From Balamuthia mandrillaris (taxonomy: Eukaryota; Discosea; Longamoebia; Balamuthiidae): DNA of 64,000 bases. A program made the position numbers and the translations under genes. The DNA is taken from contig JAVKOQ010000083.1 in assembly GCA_031835245.1 (NCBI GenBank), positions 51,001-115,000 of the forward strand, given 5' to 3'. Below the pieces are notes generated by a model. It was not told where the DNA came from, made no database searches, and saw nothing but the letters and a program-made list of their open reading frames with translations. Below, piece by piece: positions 45,080-56,261 of the stretch; position 1 is the stretch's first letter; the number at the start of each line of letters is the position of its first letter.

Positions 45080-47242
45080 ATGTGCCGTCGTAAAGTCTCT
45101 CTTTCTGTTGTTCTCTGTAACTTGTATGTGTGCTCCTTTTCTTCTCTCTTGTCTGTTCCCCCTACCCTTTGGGCAAGCAGTACACCAGCGGGAAGTTACC
45201 CAGTAACCATAGCGAGTACTCTTCTCTACCACCCTTGCCGCCTCCTCCTCCACCTCTTCTTTTGCATCAAGAAGAAGGCTTGCCTCCTCCCGAAGATGAC
45301 TTTTGGAAGGTGTCCATCCTCCTCCTCATCGCACCTCTCATCAGTTCAAAAAGAACTGAGTTGATCATCAAAAGGCATCTTCTCTTAACTTGATATTTTT
45401 ACATAGGCAGTTTCGTTGGAAGAGTTGAGCCCAGAGAAGGAAGCCCAAGTGCGGGAGGCTTTTGCTATGTTCGACGGCAACGCCACCGGTTTCATCCCAC
45501 AACAGGACGTGGGCAAGGCGCTTCGCTTCCTCGGTCTTCACCAACAGTACGAAAAGGCCAACGGCGGGGAGCAGCACGTTTCGACCTCAGGCACCGTCTT
45601 TTATCGTTCCTTCAAGCTGTTGGTCCAGAGCTTGTTGGCGGCTTCGGCTTCGTCTTCCGCCTCGTCTTCATTGACAAGCTTGGCGGTGGATGAGGGAAGA
45701 GCGGAGCCGGTTTATTTGGAGCGGTTGCGGCTGTTCGAGACGTTTGATGTGGATAGGGATGGCTTTGTTTCGTTGAAGGACCTTCATGGCATCATGTACC
45801 GCTTCCCTTCCTCTCTTGGTTCTTCTCTTCTCTTCTTGCCTCTTTTTCTTCGTTCTGCTTTCTTCTTTCTTCTGTTCTAACGATTCACTCTATGAAGATC
45901 AAAGCTAGGGGAGAAGGTAAGCAAACAAGAGCTGGAGGATATGATAGCCAGTGCAGACAGCAACGCCGACGGCCAGATCAGCAAGGACGAGTTCTTTGCT
46001 GTCATGAAAAAGGTTGCTCTTTCCTTTCTTTTTTGGCCTCTCTCTCTCTTCCAACAAACTTATTGAGAAGAACAGTTGGAGGAAGGAACACTGTCACAGC
46101 AGCCCATAGAAAACGCATGCAAAGAATTGGAAGAGGTGCTCGCAACAGCAACAAATGAAGAGAAAGGGAAAGAAAAACATGAAGAAGAGAAAGGAGAAGG
46201 ATTGCGGCGGTTGGCTGCTGTTCTGGAGGATGTAGGGCGACGCATCAGAAGAAAAAAAGGAAACGAGCAAGGATTGGTAGTCCACAGCGACTATTGGATC
46301 GAGGTGGATGGAATACTCATCTGTCAGAAGGCTCCCTCATCACCACCTTCTTCCTCTGAAGAAGAAGTTATAGTACAATCTGAAAAGGAAACGGAGCAAG
46401 AGGAGGAAGATGGTGTCGTGGTCCAAGGAAGAATTTATGCTTGGAAGCTCAAACCGTATCTTCAGCGATGGCAAAAAGAGGTCTTCTCTCTCTCTCTCTC
46501 TCTCTCTCTGCTCTTCTTCCATTTCCCCTAACTTATTTTTTAAAAAAGGTTAACCCAGAAACAGGAAAGTACTATCAAGAGACAATGAACTTTCGCGAGT
46601 TTCTGTCATCGGTCGTTTGGCCTCAACTTTCTCCAGAGGAGCAACAAGCTTTTCGCAAAGAGCCTTCCGTCGTGTTCTACAACGAAGAGGAGAGAGAACA
46701 GTTTCGCGTTCGGCGGGTGGATGAGGAAGGACGTCTCTTGGACCCATCGTCATCGCGACCGTTTGCGAAGGGAGAATACATGTTTGTCATCGGCACCCAT
46801 GAAGACGCTCTCTTCATCGCCAAAAAGATTCGAGGTACTCTTTTGTTGTTCTTTGCTTTTGTTGTTCTATCTACTAACTCACTAAAAAACTTCAGGAGAA
46901 CGGCATCACACCTCTTTTCTTTGTGGCAAAGACGTGAGCAGTGCGGGGACGCTCCTCATCCATGAGAGCGGACACCTTTTGGCCGTGATCGCCCGCAGCG
47001 GACACTACCTCCCGCAGGAGCCACAAATGCTGACGGCCGTCCGCGTGTTGTTGCGCCTGGGGGCACACCTGCGGGGCGTGTTGGTGCAGTACCAGCCCAG
47101 GCTGAAGGACGAGGCGCAGCGCTTGGCCGAGCTGAGGTCCACCAAGGCCCTCCACATGATGGCCTGCTGGCGGGAAGGACTGGAAAGAATCGGCCGAGGA
47201 ATGAAGCAGAGGAGGAAAGAGGAGGAGGGTGGACGACGATGA
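45080..47242 (+). CDS. EF-hand protein with IQM-like C-terminal domain
   Basis: Seven exons: 45080-45094, 45178-45309, 45407-45795, 45898-46012, 46076-46480, 46549-46834 and 46896-47242, giving 562 aa. A Pro-rich N-terminus precedes calmodulin/centrin-like EF-hands (LSPEKEAQVREAFAMFDGNA, FDVDRDGFVSLKDLHGII, SADSNADGQISKDEFFAVM); the first loop is degenerate and the last two look calcium-competent. The second half contains YYQETMNFREFL, YMFVIGTHEDALFIAKKI and then HHTSFLCGKDVSSAGTLL with SGHYLPQEPQML. This block strongly resembles the C-terminal domain of plant IQM calmodulin-binding proteins (HSSFLAGG...AAG...SGHYxPTEENF). Thus a calcium sensor and a domain normally found in calmodulin-binding proteins seem joined in one chain. 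The first 15-nt exon is the least certain part. Confidence 0.72.
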
Positions 47243-47760
47243 TGGGGCAACTTTAAAAAGGTGGCGTGGAGTCTTGCTCGTATTTCAGGTTTTCTTAATT
47301 TTTTTTATTTTTGTATTAAAGTGTGGTTTTTTATTGTTTTTTATTGTGTTTTTATTGTTTTTTTGTTGCTTTTTATTTTTTATATAAATAAAAAATATAT
47401 TATTTATTATTTATTATCTATTATCTATTATTTATTATTTTTTGTATTTTGTATTTTTGTTGTTTTATTTTTTGTATTGTTGTTTTTTTTATTTTTTTTG
47501 TTGGTTTGTATTTTATTTTTATTTGTTTATTTTTATGTTTTTTAATGTGTTTTTTTTTTTGCTGTCCGTGGTGACTGTTTTTATCTGAAGCGAAGAATGG
47601 ATGAAAAATCCGATTAAAAAAGTTTTAACGAATAAAAATGGAGCTATAATAATAATTATAATACAAAATAAAGTTGTTATCTTTTATTTTAATCGCTTTA
47701 TATAACAAGTCCCCCCCAAAAAAAAAAACAAACAAAGAAGGACAGGCAAAGGATCAAACG
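47243..47760. other. AT-rich intergenic gap
   Basis: The 518-bp gap is nearly all T-rich (47290-47570) and then A/T mixed, with TATTTATTATTTATTATC-type repeats at 47398-47440. It may hold the terminator of one gene and promoter of the next. No exon or RNA gene seen. Confidence 0.5.
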
Positions 47761-48813
47761 ATGGAGGGACGTGGCGGTCCTCCTTCTTCCCTTGTGCCGC
47801 CAGCCAACGGCAACGGCAACGGCAACAACAACAGCAACGACGACACACCGTTAGCCTTGCCCTTGGCCACCCGATACTCCTTCTTGTTGTCCCCTCGAGG
47901 AGGCGAGGGAGCAACGGAGAGCGACGCCGAGTCTGCTTACGTGACCTCCACTTCCGCTCTTGGTCTTTACGGCGATGAGTCTTCTTCTTCAGCGCAACAA
48001 CAACGCAAAGATCAGAAGGTGAAGGAAAAAGAAGAGGAGGAGGAGGAAGAGGGAAGAAGAATGGGCTCTGCGTATGGCTTCTTTGACGCCGCCGCCGTTG
48101 CGTCTTCTGCCGCTTATACCCTCAACACGCAGCTCTTTCATTCTGAGAACGAAGGAGAGGAGCAACAAAGCGGAGCACCACCAAGAAAACAGAAAAAGGG
48201 CGAAGAAGAAGATGAGGAAGAGGCGGATAGCAGCAGCAGCGAAGACAGTTTTGACAGCAACAGCAGCAGCGAGGACGATGAGGACGACGACAGCGAGGAG
48301 GAGGAGGGAGAGGGAGAGGCCCAGAAGAAGAACCGTTATGCCCTGGAGAAAGGAGTTCTTTTTTCTGCTGAGGAGATCAAACTGGTAAACTTATTTATCC
48401 ATTTTTTTATTTTTTTATTTTTTTATTTTATTTTATTTTATTTTATTATTTTTATTATTTTTATTATTTCTTTTTTTTCTTTTTAATATTTTTATTTTGT
48501 TGTTTTATTTCTCAACAGGGCCACAAGTACGCTCATGAGCTCTCTGTGTTGCGAAGCAAAGAGGACAAGAAGGGAGGGGAGTGGCAGGAGCGGGACTGGA
48601 TGGCAGAGTTTCAACGGTTGGACGCGATGCCGGACAGCAGGGCCAAGTACCAGGCGCTCGCTCTTCTTTCTCGAGGTTTGTGCTGATACTTTCTTTTCAT
48701 TTTTTTTTCATTGCAGCTCTCTCCTTTCTTTCTTCTGCATTCTTCCTTTGTTTTTCGTTCGTCATTCTTCATTCGTCACTGCATGCTTCATTCTTTGGCT
48801 TCTTACTCTTTAT

Positions 48814-48845
<32 letters not shown>

Positions 48846-49196
48846 TCTCTTGAAATAACCTCTTCTTTTGCTGCTTTCTTCACCAGACTTTGTAAAGACA
48901 GCATCAATGTACGGTCGCATTGTCATCTCCGAATACTTCATTCCACCAGAGAAGAAGACCATAAAGCCGGTCAATGTGGGCGGCTTGGCTGGCGGCGAGA
49001 AGTTCATCTGCCGCAACATCTTCTTCAAGCTGGCCAACGATCTGCCCCTCGCCTTGGACTCGTGGATGTACGGCGGCACCAGCAGAGATGATGAGAAGGC
49101 CATGAAGGCCTCTGCGCATGATCTCAAGTCCCTTTTGAGATTTTATGCTGCTGCCTCTGCCATCCATCGTGGTATGTTGTTTCTTGCCTTCCTTTC

Positions 49197-49245
<49 letters not shown>

Positions 49246-50518
49246 CCTCTCTCTCTTCTCAAAACGGTTCGTTTAAAACATGTACATTTTTTTCAACTGT
49301 AGAAGGAGAAAAGAAACTGAACGTACCGCTCACGTGCCTGGTAGACTTTCGGGGCTATCGCCTGTTCTGCTGCGCGGTGGTTCCCATTTCTTCCTACACT
49401 CTGGTCTATGGCTCTGGTGACGGTGGCAACACCATTCATTCCGACTGCGAGGAGTTCACCAAGAAAGTGGCTGAGGTCTGCAAGATACTGAACTTGCAAC
49501 CTCATAAAAGTGGCAAAGATGGAGTGATTATGCATGGTATCTTTCTTCACCTTCCTTCTCTCGGGTTTCTGGGACTCTGTTTCTATTTTTTTGTTACCTT
49601 ATCGTCTCTTCTCTTCTTTTTTCCGTCTCTATCTAAGGCCTGCAAGTTAACTAACCGTTCTAAATCACAGGTCCTGGAGACTTGGAGGGACATATAGGTC
49701 AGGATGGCAACTATTACATTCTAGGTACTCTTTTCTCTTTATTCTTCACGTTTTCTTCCTCTCTCTCTCTCTCTCTCTCTCTCACATCAATCAATGTAGA
49801 TCTGGCAAGGTTATTCCCACCAGAGTTTCCAGAGCGAGCCACCGACTCTCGCAGTCTCCGCATCAACCAACGCGCCATCTTTTACAACCTCCTTCGCCCC
49901 GAGTTTGTCTACGAGAACTCCGTACCTCTCAGCTCCGACACCTTCAGCGCCTGGGAATTAGGAGATGAGAACGCCAGACAGCATGCCATCGACGTGCGCG
50001 AGGCCACTCGTCTCCTCAAAACGGTTCGAGTGGCGGACACGGCCGACGCTCTTGCTCGTCAGTTTGAACAGCTCTGCAACAACAGTAATATGGAGGAGGC
50101 ATGTCGTGAGATTTCAGGCTTGTTGTCCACTATCATGCATCAAAAGGGAGTCAACATGAGATACTTGGGACTCGTTCGCGAGGCGCTTCTTCGTTCTCCT
50201 TCCTCTCAACAACGGTCCACAACAGCACTTGCACAAGTGTTGTTGGTGGAAATGACAGCCAGAGTGTTGAAGAACGCACTGCGCCTCATGTTGAGAGAGG
50301 AGATGAGGACCATCAAAACCACCTTTGAGGAGCCCTACAAGCAAATCACCATCAACTTCATCAACACCATTCTAGGCCATAGGGTCAATATAGAGCCGCA
50401 CATCTATGATAAGCGACCTATAGCATGGCTTAGCTTCCTGGAGCATAAAATGGAGGAGAAGTACAACATTGTGCTCAGCAGCCAAACCATTAAGGTTTTT
50501 GTTCTCTCTGTCTCTCTG

Positions 50519-50557
<39 letters not shown>

Positions 50558-53249
50558 TTAAACTCTTATTTACGTCTTTTGCTTTTCTTTATGCTTAGGG
50601 TCTTATGAAGATGGATATGCGATTGTTGTTGGAGCGCTTTACAACAAAGGCGGGAGTGGTTCTCTCTTCAAGGGTCATGAACTCTCTTGCTGGAAACAAG
50701 TATGCTGTTGTCGTTGATACCGACCTCAAAAATGTACTTCTTCCCCTCTTCTTCCTTCTTCTTCCTTCTGTCTTCTTATTGTGCTCGTATATTCTTTTAA
50801 ACAGGTAAAAATCCTAACGAAACACATGTACATAACGGAAATGGCGGAAGGAACAATGTTGTACATGGACGCCATGGAACAGATTCGCCTGCACAACCAG
50901 CTCGAAGCATTGTCACTGTTGTCGTTTGCTCGTACAAAGCTTAACATTGTGAAAGACTCTGGAACTGGTGACCCCATGTCACACTTGCGTCTCGCCATTG
51001 TACGTTTCCTTGTTGTCCACGTTTTCATATTTGTTTCCTTTTTTCTATTTATTTTTCTTTCTTTCCTCTCTGCTTCTCTGCTTTTCTGTTTGCTTTTCTT
51101 TGCAGCACCTCAGTTTTGGTTGTTTCTAACTTCTTTTGTTTAAAAGACCAACCAACATTTGTCAAGGTTGATACGTTGCTTTAGAGAGTCCGAGTTGGTA
51201 GGCCACAAAGCGGAAAGTTATCGCGGGTACTCTGAACAAGCCGAAGCAGGCTTCAACTACTGTCTCCTCTTAAAAGGCGGCAACTTTTGGGAGGCAAGAA
51301 TCGCCTTTGCTTTTTACCTCGCTGGAGAGAAGTTTGACTATGTCGAAGCTCGACGACAACTTCGAGTCTGTTTCGAGATGAACGGAACAGAAGCGATGGT
51401 CGCTCACTTGTTGGCAGAATGTCCCCCGCTTATTTCTTTGCACAATGCTTATGTTCCGAAAGAGGATGGCACGTTTGCTTCTCTTCTCATGCAGGCCACA
51501 CTTGTCTATGAGACGTATGCCTTCTTTCATCTTTTCATTCTTCATTCTTCATTCATTCTTTCTCTTGTACCGTTCTCGTTTGGGTTATTGGCACTCATTG
51601 ACGAACCCATTCATATGTTCATGGCAGTATTTTGGAGTTCCAACCAGAGAACAAGGAAGCAACCGTCGGATACGTCATCGCCATGTGCTTTGTTCTCACC
51701 ATCACCAACTTTCAGTTCTGGCTGAGCGTAGTTGGCGACAAAGATCTCGCCCATCGGGAGGTGCGAAGGGTCCTCTTTAAGCGAACCCGAGAGGCCGCTG
51801 AAAAGGCTTTGGCCATGGACGAGACCTGCTTAGATAAGTTCGTCAAGGCCTCGTTGAAGTGCTATGAACAACAGGATGCTATTTCGCGTCTGCCGAAGCC
51901 TGGCGTCTTTGCCCAAATATGTTCGCCTCGCATGACTGATGTACGCTACCTCTTGTTGTTTCTTCCTTCCTTCTTTCTGTCTTTCTCCTTCCTTCTGGCT
52001 TCCTTTTTTCCTCTTACATATCTTTTCAATACGGTCCAGAGGTTGAAGAAACTGCTTTTCGTGGAGGTGAAGAGCCTGACGCTGGAAACTTTCCTCGTGG
52101 ACACAAAGAGCGAATGGCAAAACGAGGAGGTGATCGAGCTGTGCAAGACATTATCGTCCATCGAAAGCTTTGAGCTTCCCGTATTTTCCGATGGCAACTG
52201 CAAGATGACTCCTGTTATACTTGACCATATCGTCGAGGCCTTCCAAACCTCGTTGAGGTGTTTGACCCTCAAGGGTTAGCTATTCCTTTCCTCTGTTCTC
52301 TGCTCTGTTCTCTCTACTTTCGTTCTTTCTCGCCAATGGCTTCTCTCTTTCTTTGTTATTCGTTTCTCTTCTAATATACGCGAACAAAGGAGGACCATCA
52401 TGCTGGCAACCAATAGGCCCATTTACCAAATGTACCGCCATTCAACAGCTAACTCTAAAGGACATCAAGTATGAGGAAGATCTGCTCCAACTCTCCCAAC
52501 ACCCTCTCCCTCAGCTCTCCACCCTCCGCTTCGACACCTGCGACCTCACCGACCAAGTGCTCGATCTCATCCTCCAGAAACAAACTGGCCTTACCGACAC
52601 ATTGCAACAACTCTCCTTAATCTCCTGTTACTCTCTCACGGACGAGGCGCTACGCAGCATTGCGCGAAGATGCGAGAAGCTGCGCGTCTTCCAGTTGCAC
52701 AGCAACTCGAACGTTACCGATGAGGGCATTCGTTCGTTGCTGGCGGGTTGCAAACCTTCCTTGAGAGCCATTTCTTTGGATGGACTTGGGAACCTCACTG
52801 TGAACGGCTCGTTTGGAGTTTCTTCACCGTCGAAAGAAGGAGCCCATGAGAAGGAGGAGAGCGACTTTTTGGAGCTGGAAGCCATCCTGATTGGTGGGGG
52901 CGTATTGGCGGATGGTTCAGAGGCGGCTTGCGAGGAGCTCATTCGTATCCTTTGCCAACGTTGTGATCACCTGAAGCGATTCGTTTGTCCGCCTCGACTC
53001 AATGCTGCGTACGTTTCTTTCTCGTAGTTTCTTTCTTGTTTCTTTTGTTGTTCTGATGAAGAGTTTTCACAACAAAAGTGGATTGGCGGCACTGCGTGAT
53101 AGCAAAACTAGCTCCAACATTCAGCTGTTGAATCTCAGGAGCTGTAACTTCCTGGAACCGGATGCATTTGCTGCCTCCATAACCTTTTCCAATCTCTGTC
53201 AGCTCTATGTCCCTCGAAAGTTTGACGACAAAGGTTTTCTATTAAGCTT

Positions 53250-53290
<41 letters not shown>

Positions 53291-53963
53291 ATGCTATCTC
53301 GTTCGTCCACTCTTCTTTGCTTCTCACTGCTACTCATGTTCTCGCACTCATTCTCTCTTCCCTGTCTTCTGCTTTCGTTCTCCTGTTCTCTTCTCTCCCT
53401 AATGCCCAAAACAAAAAAATAGGATTGTTAAGTTTAGCAAAACACTGCCCCAAGCTGGAGAGCTTCTTCGCTCCCGAAAGCACCAACCTAACCGACTCAG
53501 GCCTAGTCCCCTTCTTCCAATCCTGCCGCCAACTTCGTCGCCTCTGTATCCGTCCTCGTTCCTGCCTTCTCTCTTCTTCATCCTCTTCTTCTCCTCAGGA
53601 CGCACAATACTGCGAGTGGCTCCGTGCGATAGGCAACTGCACCTCTTTGGAGATATTGGTGCTTCGAGACAGCCTGAACGATGGCGCACTGAGCATTTTA
53701 GGCCGACACCAACCCACATCACTCCGCTTGCTGGACCTTCACTCCAGCCGCATTACCGACTGGGGCATCATGCGATGGTGCGAAGGCGGCAGATGCGGCG
53801 GGCTGAGGCAGCTCAACCTGCAGTGCTGCTATGAGCTGACCCCGGTGGCCACCAGCTACATTGCGGCCAGCTGCAGCTCGTTGGAGAAGCTTTGGAGCAA
53901 TGCTGCCATGCTTTCGTATGAGGCATACTTTCATTTCAAGATGGTGCGTATCTTTTTTTGTTC

Positions 53964-53998
<35 letters not shown>

Positions 53999-54124
53999 GG
54001 TGGACTCACGGATAAACAAAAAAAACAATGCTGCCAGCTGTTGCCGGAGTCAAGCTTGAAGTATCACTTTTTGTCGTTGTTGGGCGTGGAGTTCTTTAGC
54101 GATGAGCACGGCATTACTGCTTAA
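47761..54124 (+). CDS. Clu domain and leucine-rich-repeat fusion protein
   Basis: Fifteen exons: 47761-48384, 48519-48675, 48887-49171, 49303-49536, 49671-49724, 49800-50494, 50599-50733, 50805-50999, 51147-51514, 51628-51940, 52040-52274, 52390-53008, 53079-53233, 53423-53943 and 54038-54124, giving 1558 aa. After an acidic Ser/Glu-rich N-terminus, a Clu domain (about residues 255-460) shows DFVKTASMYGRIVISEYFIP, FICRNIFFKLAND, VDFRGYRLFCCAVVPI, YGSGDGG, PGDLEGHIGQDGNYYIL and DLARLFPPEFP. A long helical middle follows. The last about 480 residues are leucine-rich repeats of the cysteine-containing (F-box/AMN1-like) type: LSLISCYSLTDEALRSIAR, HSNSNVTDEGIRSL, LNLRSCNF, ESTNLTDSGLVPF, LHSSRITDWGIM and LNLQCCYELT. 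Domain order differs from metazoan CLUH, which has TPRs instead of LRRs. Confidence 0.85.
49198..49243. repeat. (CT)n microsatellite in a Clu-LRR intron
   Basis: The tract is one of five or more long CT runs in introns of this gene; others lie at about 48815-48841, 49759-49783, 50528-50552, 53252-53283 and 53969-53995. All are pyrimidine-rich on the sense strand and none lies in a called exon. Confidence 0.8.
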
Positions 54125-54495
54125 CGCCACGTCTTTCCTGAAGGGGAGGCGCGAATGCGAACCACGGAGGCCTCCGCCCCCGTTACGTAGCAATGGGCCC
54201 ACCTTGGACATTTTTTTCCTGTACAAAGGGACGGATCGTGTCCCATTTATTTCAACTCCGTCAAACTCCGAAATTATTGCCTTTTAAACGCAAAATGACG
54301 TCATTTGTTTTCTTTTAAAGGTATAATTTTACAATTCAATATTAATTTTTTTTTAGAATTCATAAAAAAAAATAATAAAAAAAGAAAGTAAACAAAGGAT
54401 TACTCCACTGTGCAGGTAGCGCCGTCTTCCTTCCTTGCTTCCTTCCTTCCTTGCTTCCTGCCCCTGTTCTTGTCTTGTAACCGCAAAAACCAAAA
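54125..54495. promoter_or_regulatory. Intergenic gap before the ankyrin gene
   Basis: The 371-bp gap contains a GCGTAAT-poor, AT-rich part (54290-54400) and CTTCCTTCCTTCCTTGCTTCC repeats just before the next start (about 54428-54460). No gene seen. Confidence 0.4.
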
Positions 54496-54950
54496 ATGAC
54501 CGAATACGGTAACGAAAAAACCCCTCTCTTGCTAGCTGTTCTCCTCGTGCTCTCTACCTTTTTTTTCTCCTTCTCTTGTTATCATTCGTTCTCTCTCTTC
54601 TCATTCTCTCTCTCTTTCTCTCTCTCTTCTCATTCTCTCTCTCTTTCTCTCTCTCTCTTCTCTTCTCTTTTTTTTCCCTCTTTAGAACCTCAACTGCGAG
54701 CGGCTGCCCAAAGAGGAAATGTTTCGTTGATGGAACAGTTGTTGGGCAAGAAGAAAAAGCCGAACGTGGATAACCAAGACGCTCTCGGCAACACTCCTCT
54801 GCACTACAGTGCTCACCACGACCATCCCGGTACCTACTGCTACGCTTTCGTTTTCTCTTCCATCTTCATTGTCACGTTGCTGACGTTGTTCTCTCGCCAC
54901 CGTTGTGCTTTTCTCGTTTCGATTTCCCCTGTTTCTTCCATCTTCCTCCT

Positions 54951-54982
<32 letters not shown>

Positions 54983-55536
54983 CGGCTCTGTTCCCCGCTC
55001 TGTTCCATTTTCTGGATCGTTGTTCGCTCGCTGCTCTTTCTCTTTTATTTCATCCTTCTTCCTCGCTTCCCTTCCTTCCTCTTGCAGAAACTTTGGAGAT
55101 TTTGTTGAACAACGGAGCGAACCCCAACATTCAAAATAACGAGGGCAACACCCCTCTGCACAAGGCTGCGGCCAAGAACAGCATCCCTTGCATCAAGGCC
55201 TTGATGGACAACGGCGCTGACCCGAGAATCAAGAACAAGGAAGGAAAGCAAGCCAAAGGTTTGGCCAAATCTGCCGAGGCCAAGAGCATTCTTTCTCGCC
55301 CTGTCGTTTTAGGTTTGTTTTTTTTCTTCTTGTTCTGTCCTTCTCTCCTTTGTTACTTTCGCTCTTGTTTGTCCTCTTCTCTTCCTCTTTTCTATTCCTT
55401 CTCTTCTTGTTGTTCTTGTTCTATGCTCTTCACTGCTGTTATGGTTTTTTGAATTGTTGTAACCCTCACTCTCTTCTCTCCAGCCGCGGAAGTGGACAAG
55501 GACATGATTGCGGATCTTGACGACAGAGACGACTAA
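54496..55536 (+). CDS. Small ankyrin-repeat protein
   Basis: Four exons: 54496-54508, 54686-54829, 55088-55312 and 55484-55536, giving 144 aa. Exon 1 is only 13 nt (MTEY plus one base). About three ankyrin repeats fill the protein: EPQLRAAAQRGNVSLMEQLL, GNTPLHYSAHHDHPETLEIL and GNTPLHKAAAKNSIPCIKAL with NGADPRIKNKEGK, followed by an acidic tail ending DLDDRDD. Ankyrin repeats are binding scaffolds with no activity of their own; the partner is unknown. The exon order keeps the repeat register, supporting the model. A long (CT)n tract lies in intron 2 at about 54958-54982. Confidence 0.85.
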
Positions 55537-56261
55537 ACTTTCCCTTCTTTTTTCCCCCCTTTCTCTGTACTTTTTTTTGTTTCAAAAACAACAACAAACC
55601 AACACACAAGCCCAATATCTCATCACCCTCCACCGCGAGCATCCCATCTTTCTTTCCTCCTGGTCATCGACAGTGAGGAGGACAGAGGCAGGAAAAGATA
55701 AGAAAAATGCAGCCAGGAGCCCGTGCGTTTCCTTTGCGCTTTGCTCTCTGTTGCTTTATCCCAACGCCAAAGCATTATCTTCTTCTTCCATGACCGAGTT
55801 TTCCGCCCTCAGACGACCGACCTTCTTGCTTCTTTTTGGTTGCTTTGGGCGACGGAGAAAGAGGAAAAAGAGCAGCAGAGCATTCGAAGCAGCTCGCAAT
55901 CCTTGCTCTCCTCAGGACCCGCGTCCCTTGAGGTTGCTTCAGCCACGTACGTGGCACGTTGGTGTGCACACTTTCCGAACGGCAAGACCTTGAAACCATC
56001 GACCGATGGCTATATTGGGGGCCTTTTGTAAAAGAACGAAAAGGGGTTGGAATAGTGTGGAGGCTATGAAAGATCTGAAAAAGTTTGAATTTTTAAATCC
56101 CCAATTGGCCGAATAAATCCCCGAAAGCCAATGGGGTAAAATTCCTCGAGGTTATAAATTCCCCGACTTAAAATTGCAAATAAAATCTGTTATATATTAT
56201 GTTTGTATATAAATAAAAGAAGTTTTATTTTCAACAGAAGAAGAAAAACACAAAAACCAAT
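55537..56261. other. Intergenic region, no convincing gene
   Basis: In this 725-bp gap the longest candidate is an open frame at about 55723-56031 with some protein-like composition (WCAHFPNGKTLKPSTDGYIG) but no ATG and no domain, so it is not called. The last 150 bp before the SDR start are AT-rich. Confidence 0.4.

Noticed and set aside
3640-54985. Long Ser/Leu/Phe or Arg/Glu open frames across CT/GA tracts on either strand.
   Set aside because: They arise because CT and GA repeats have no stop codons; they lie inside introns of better-supported genes.
55723-56031. Open frame before the SDR gene.
   Set aside because: No ATG, no signal peptide or domain, no supporting splice pattern; kept only as a note in the intergenic entry.
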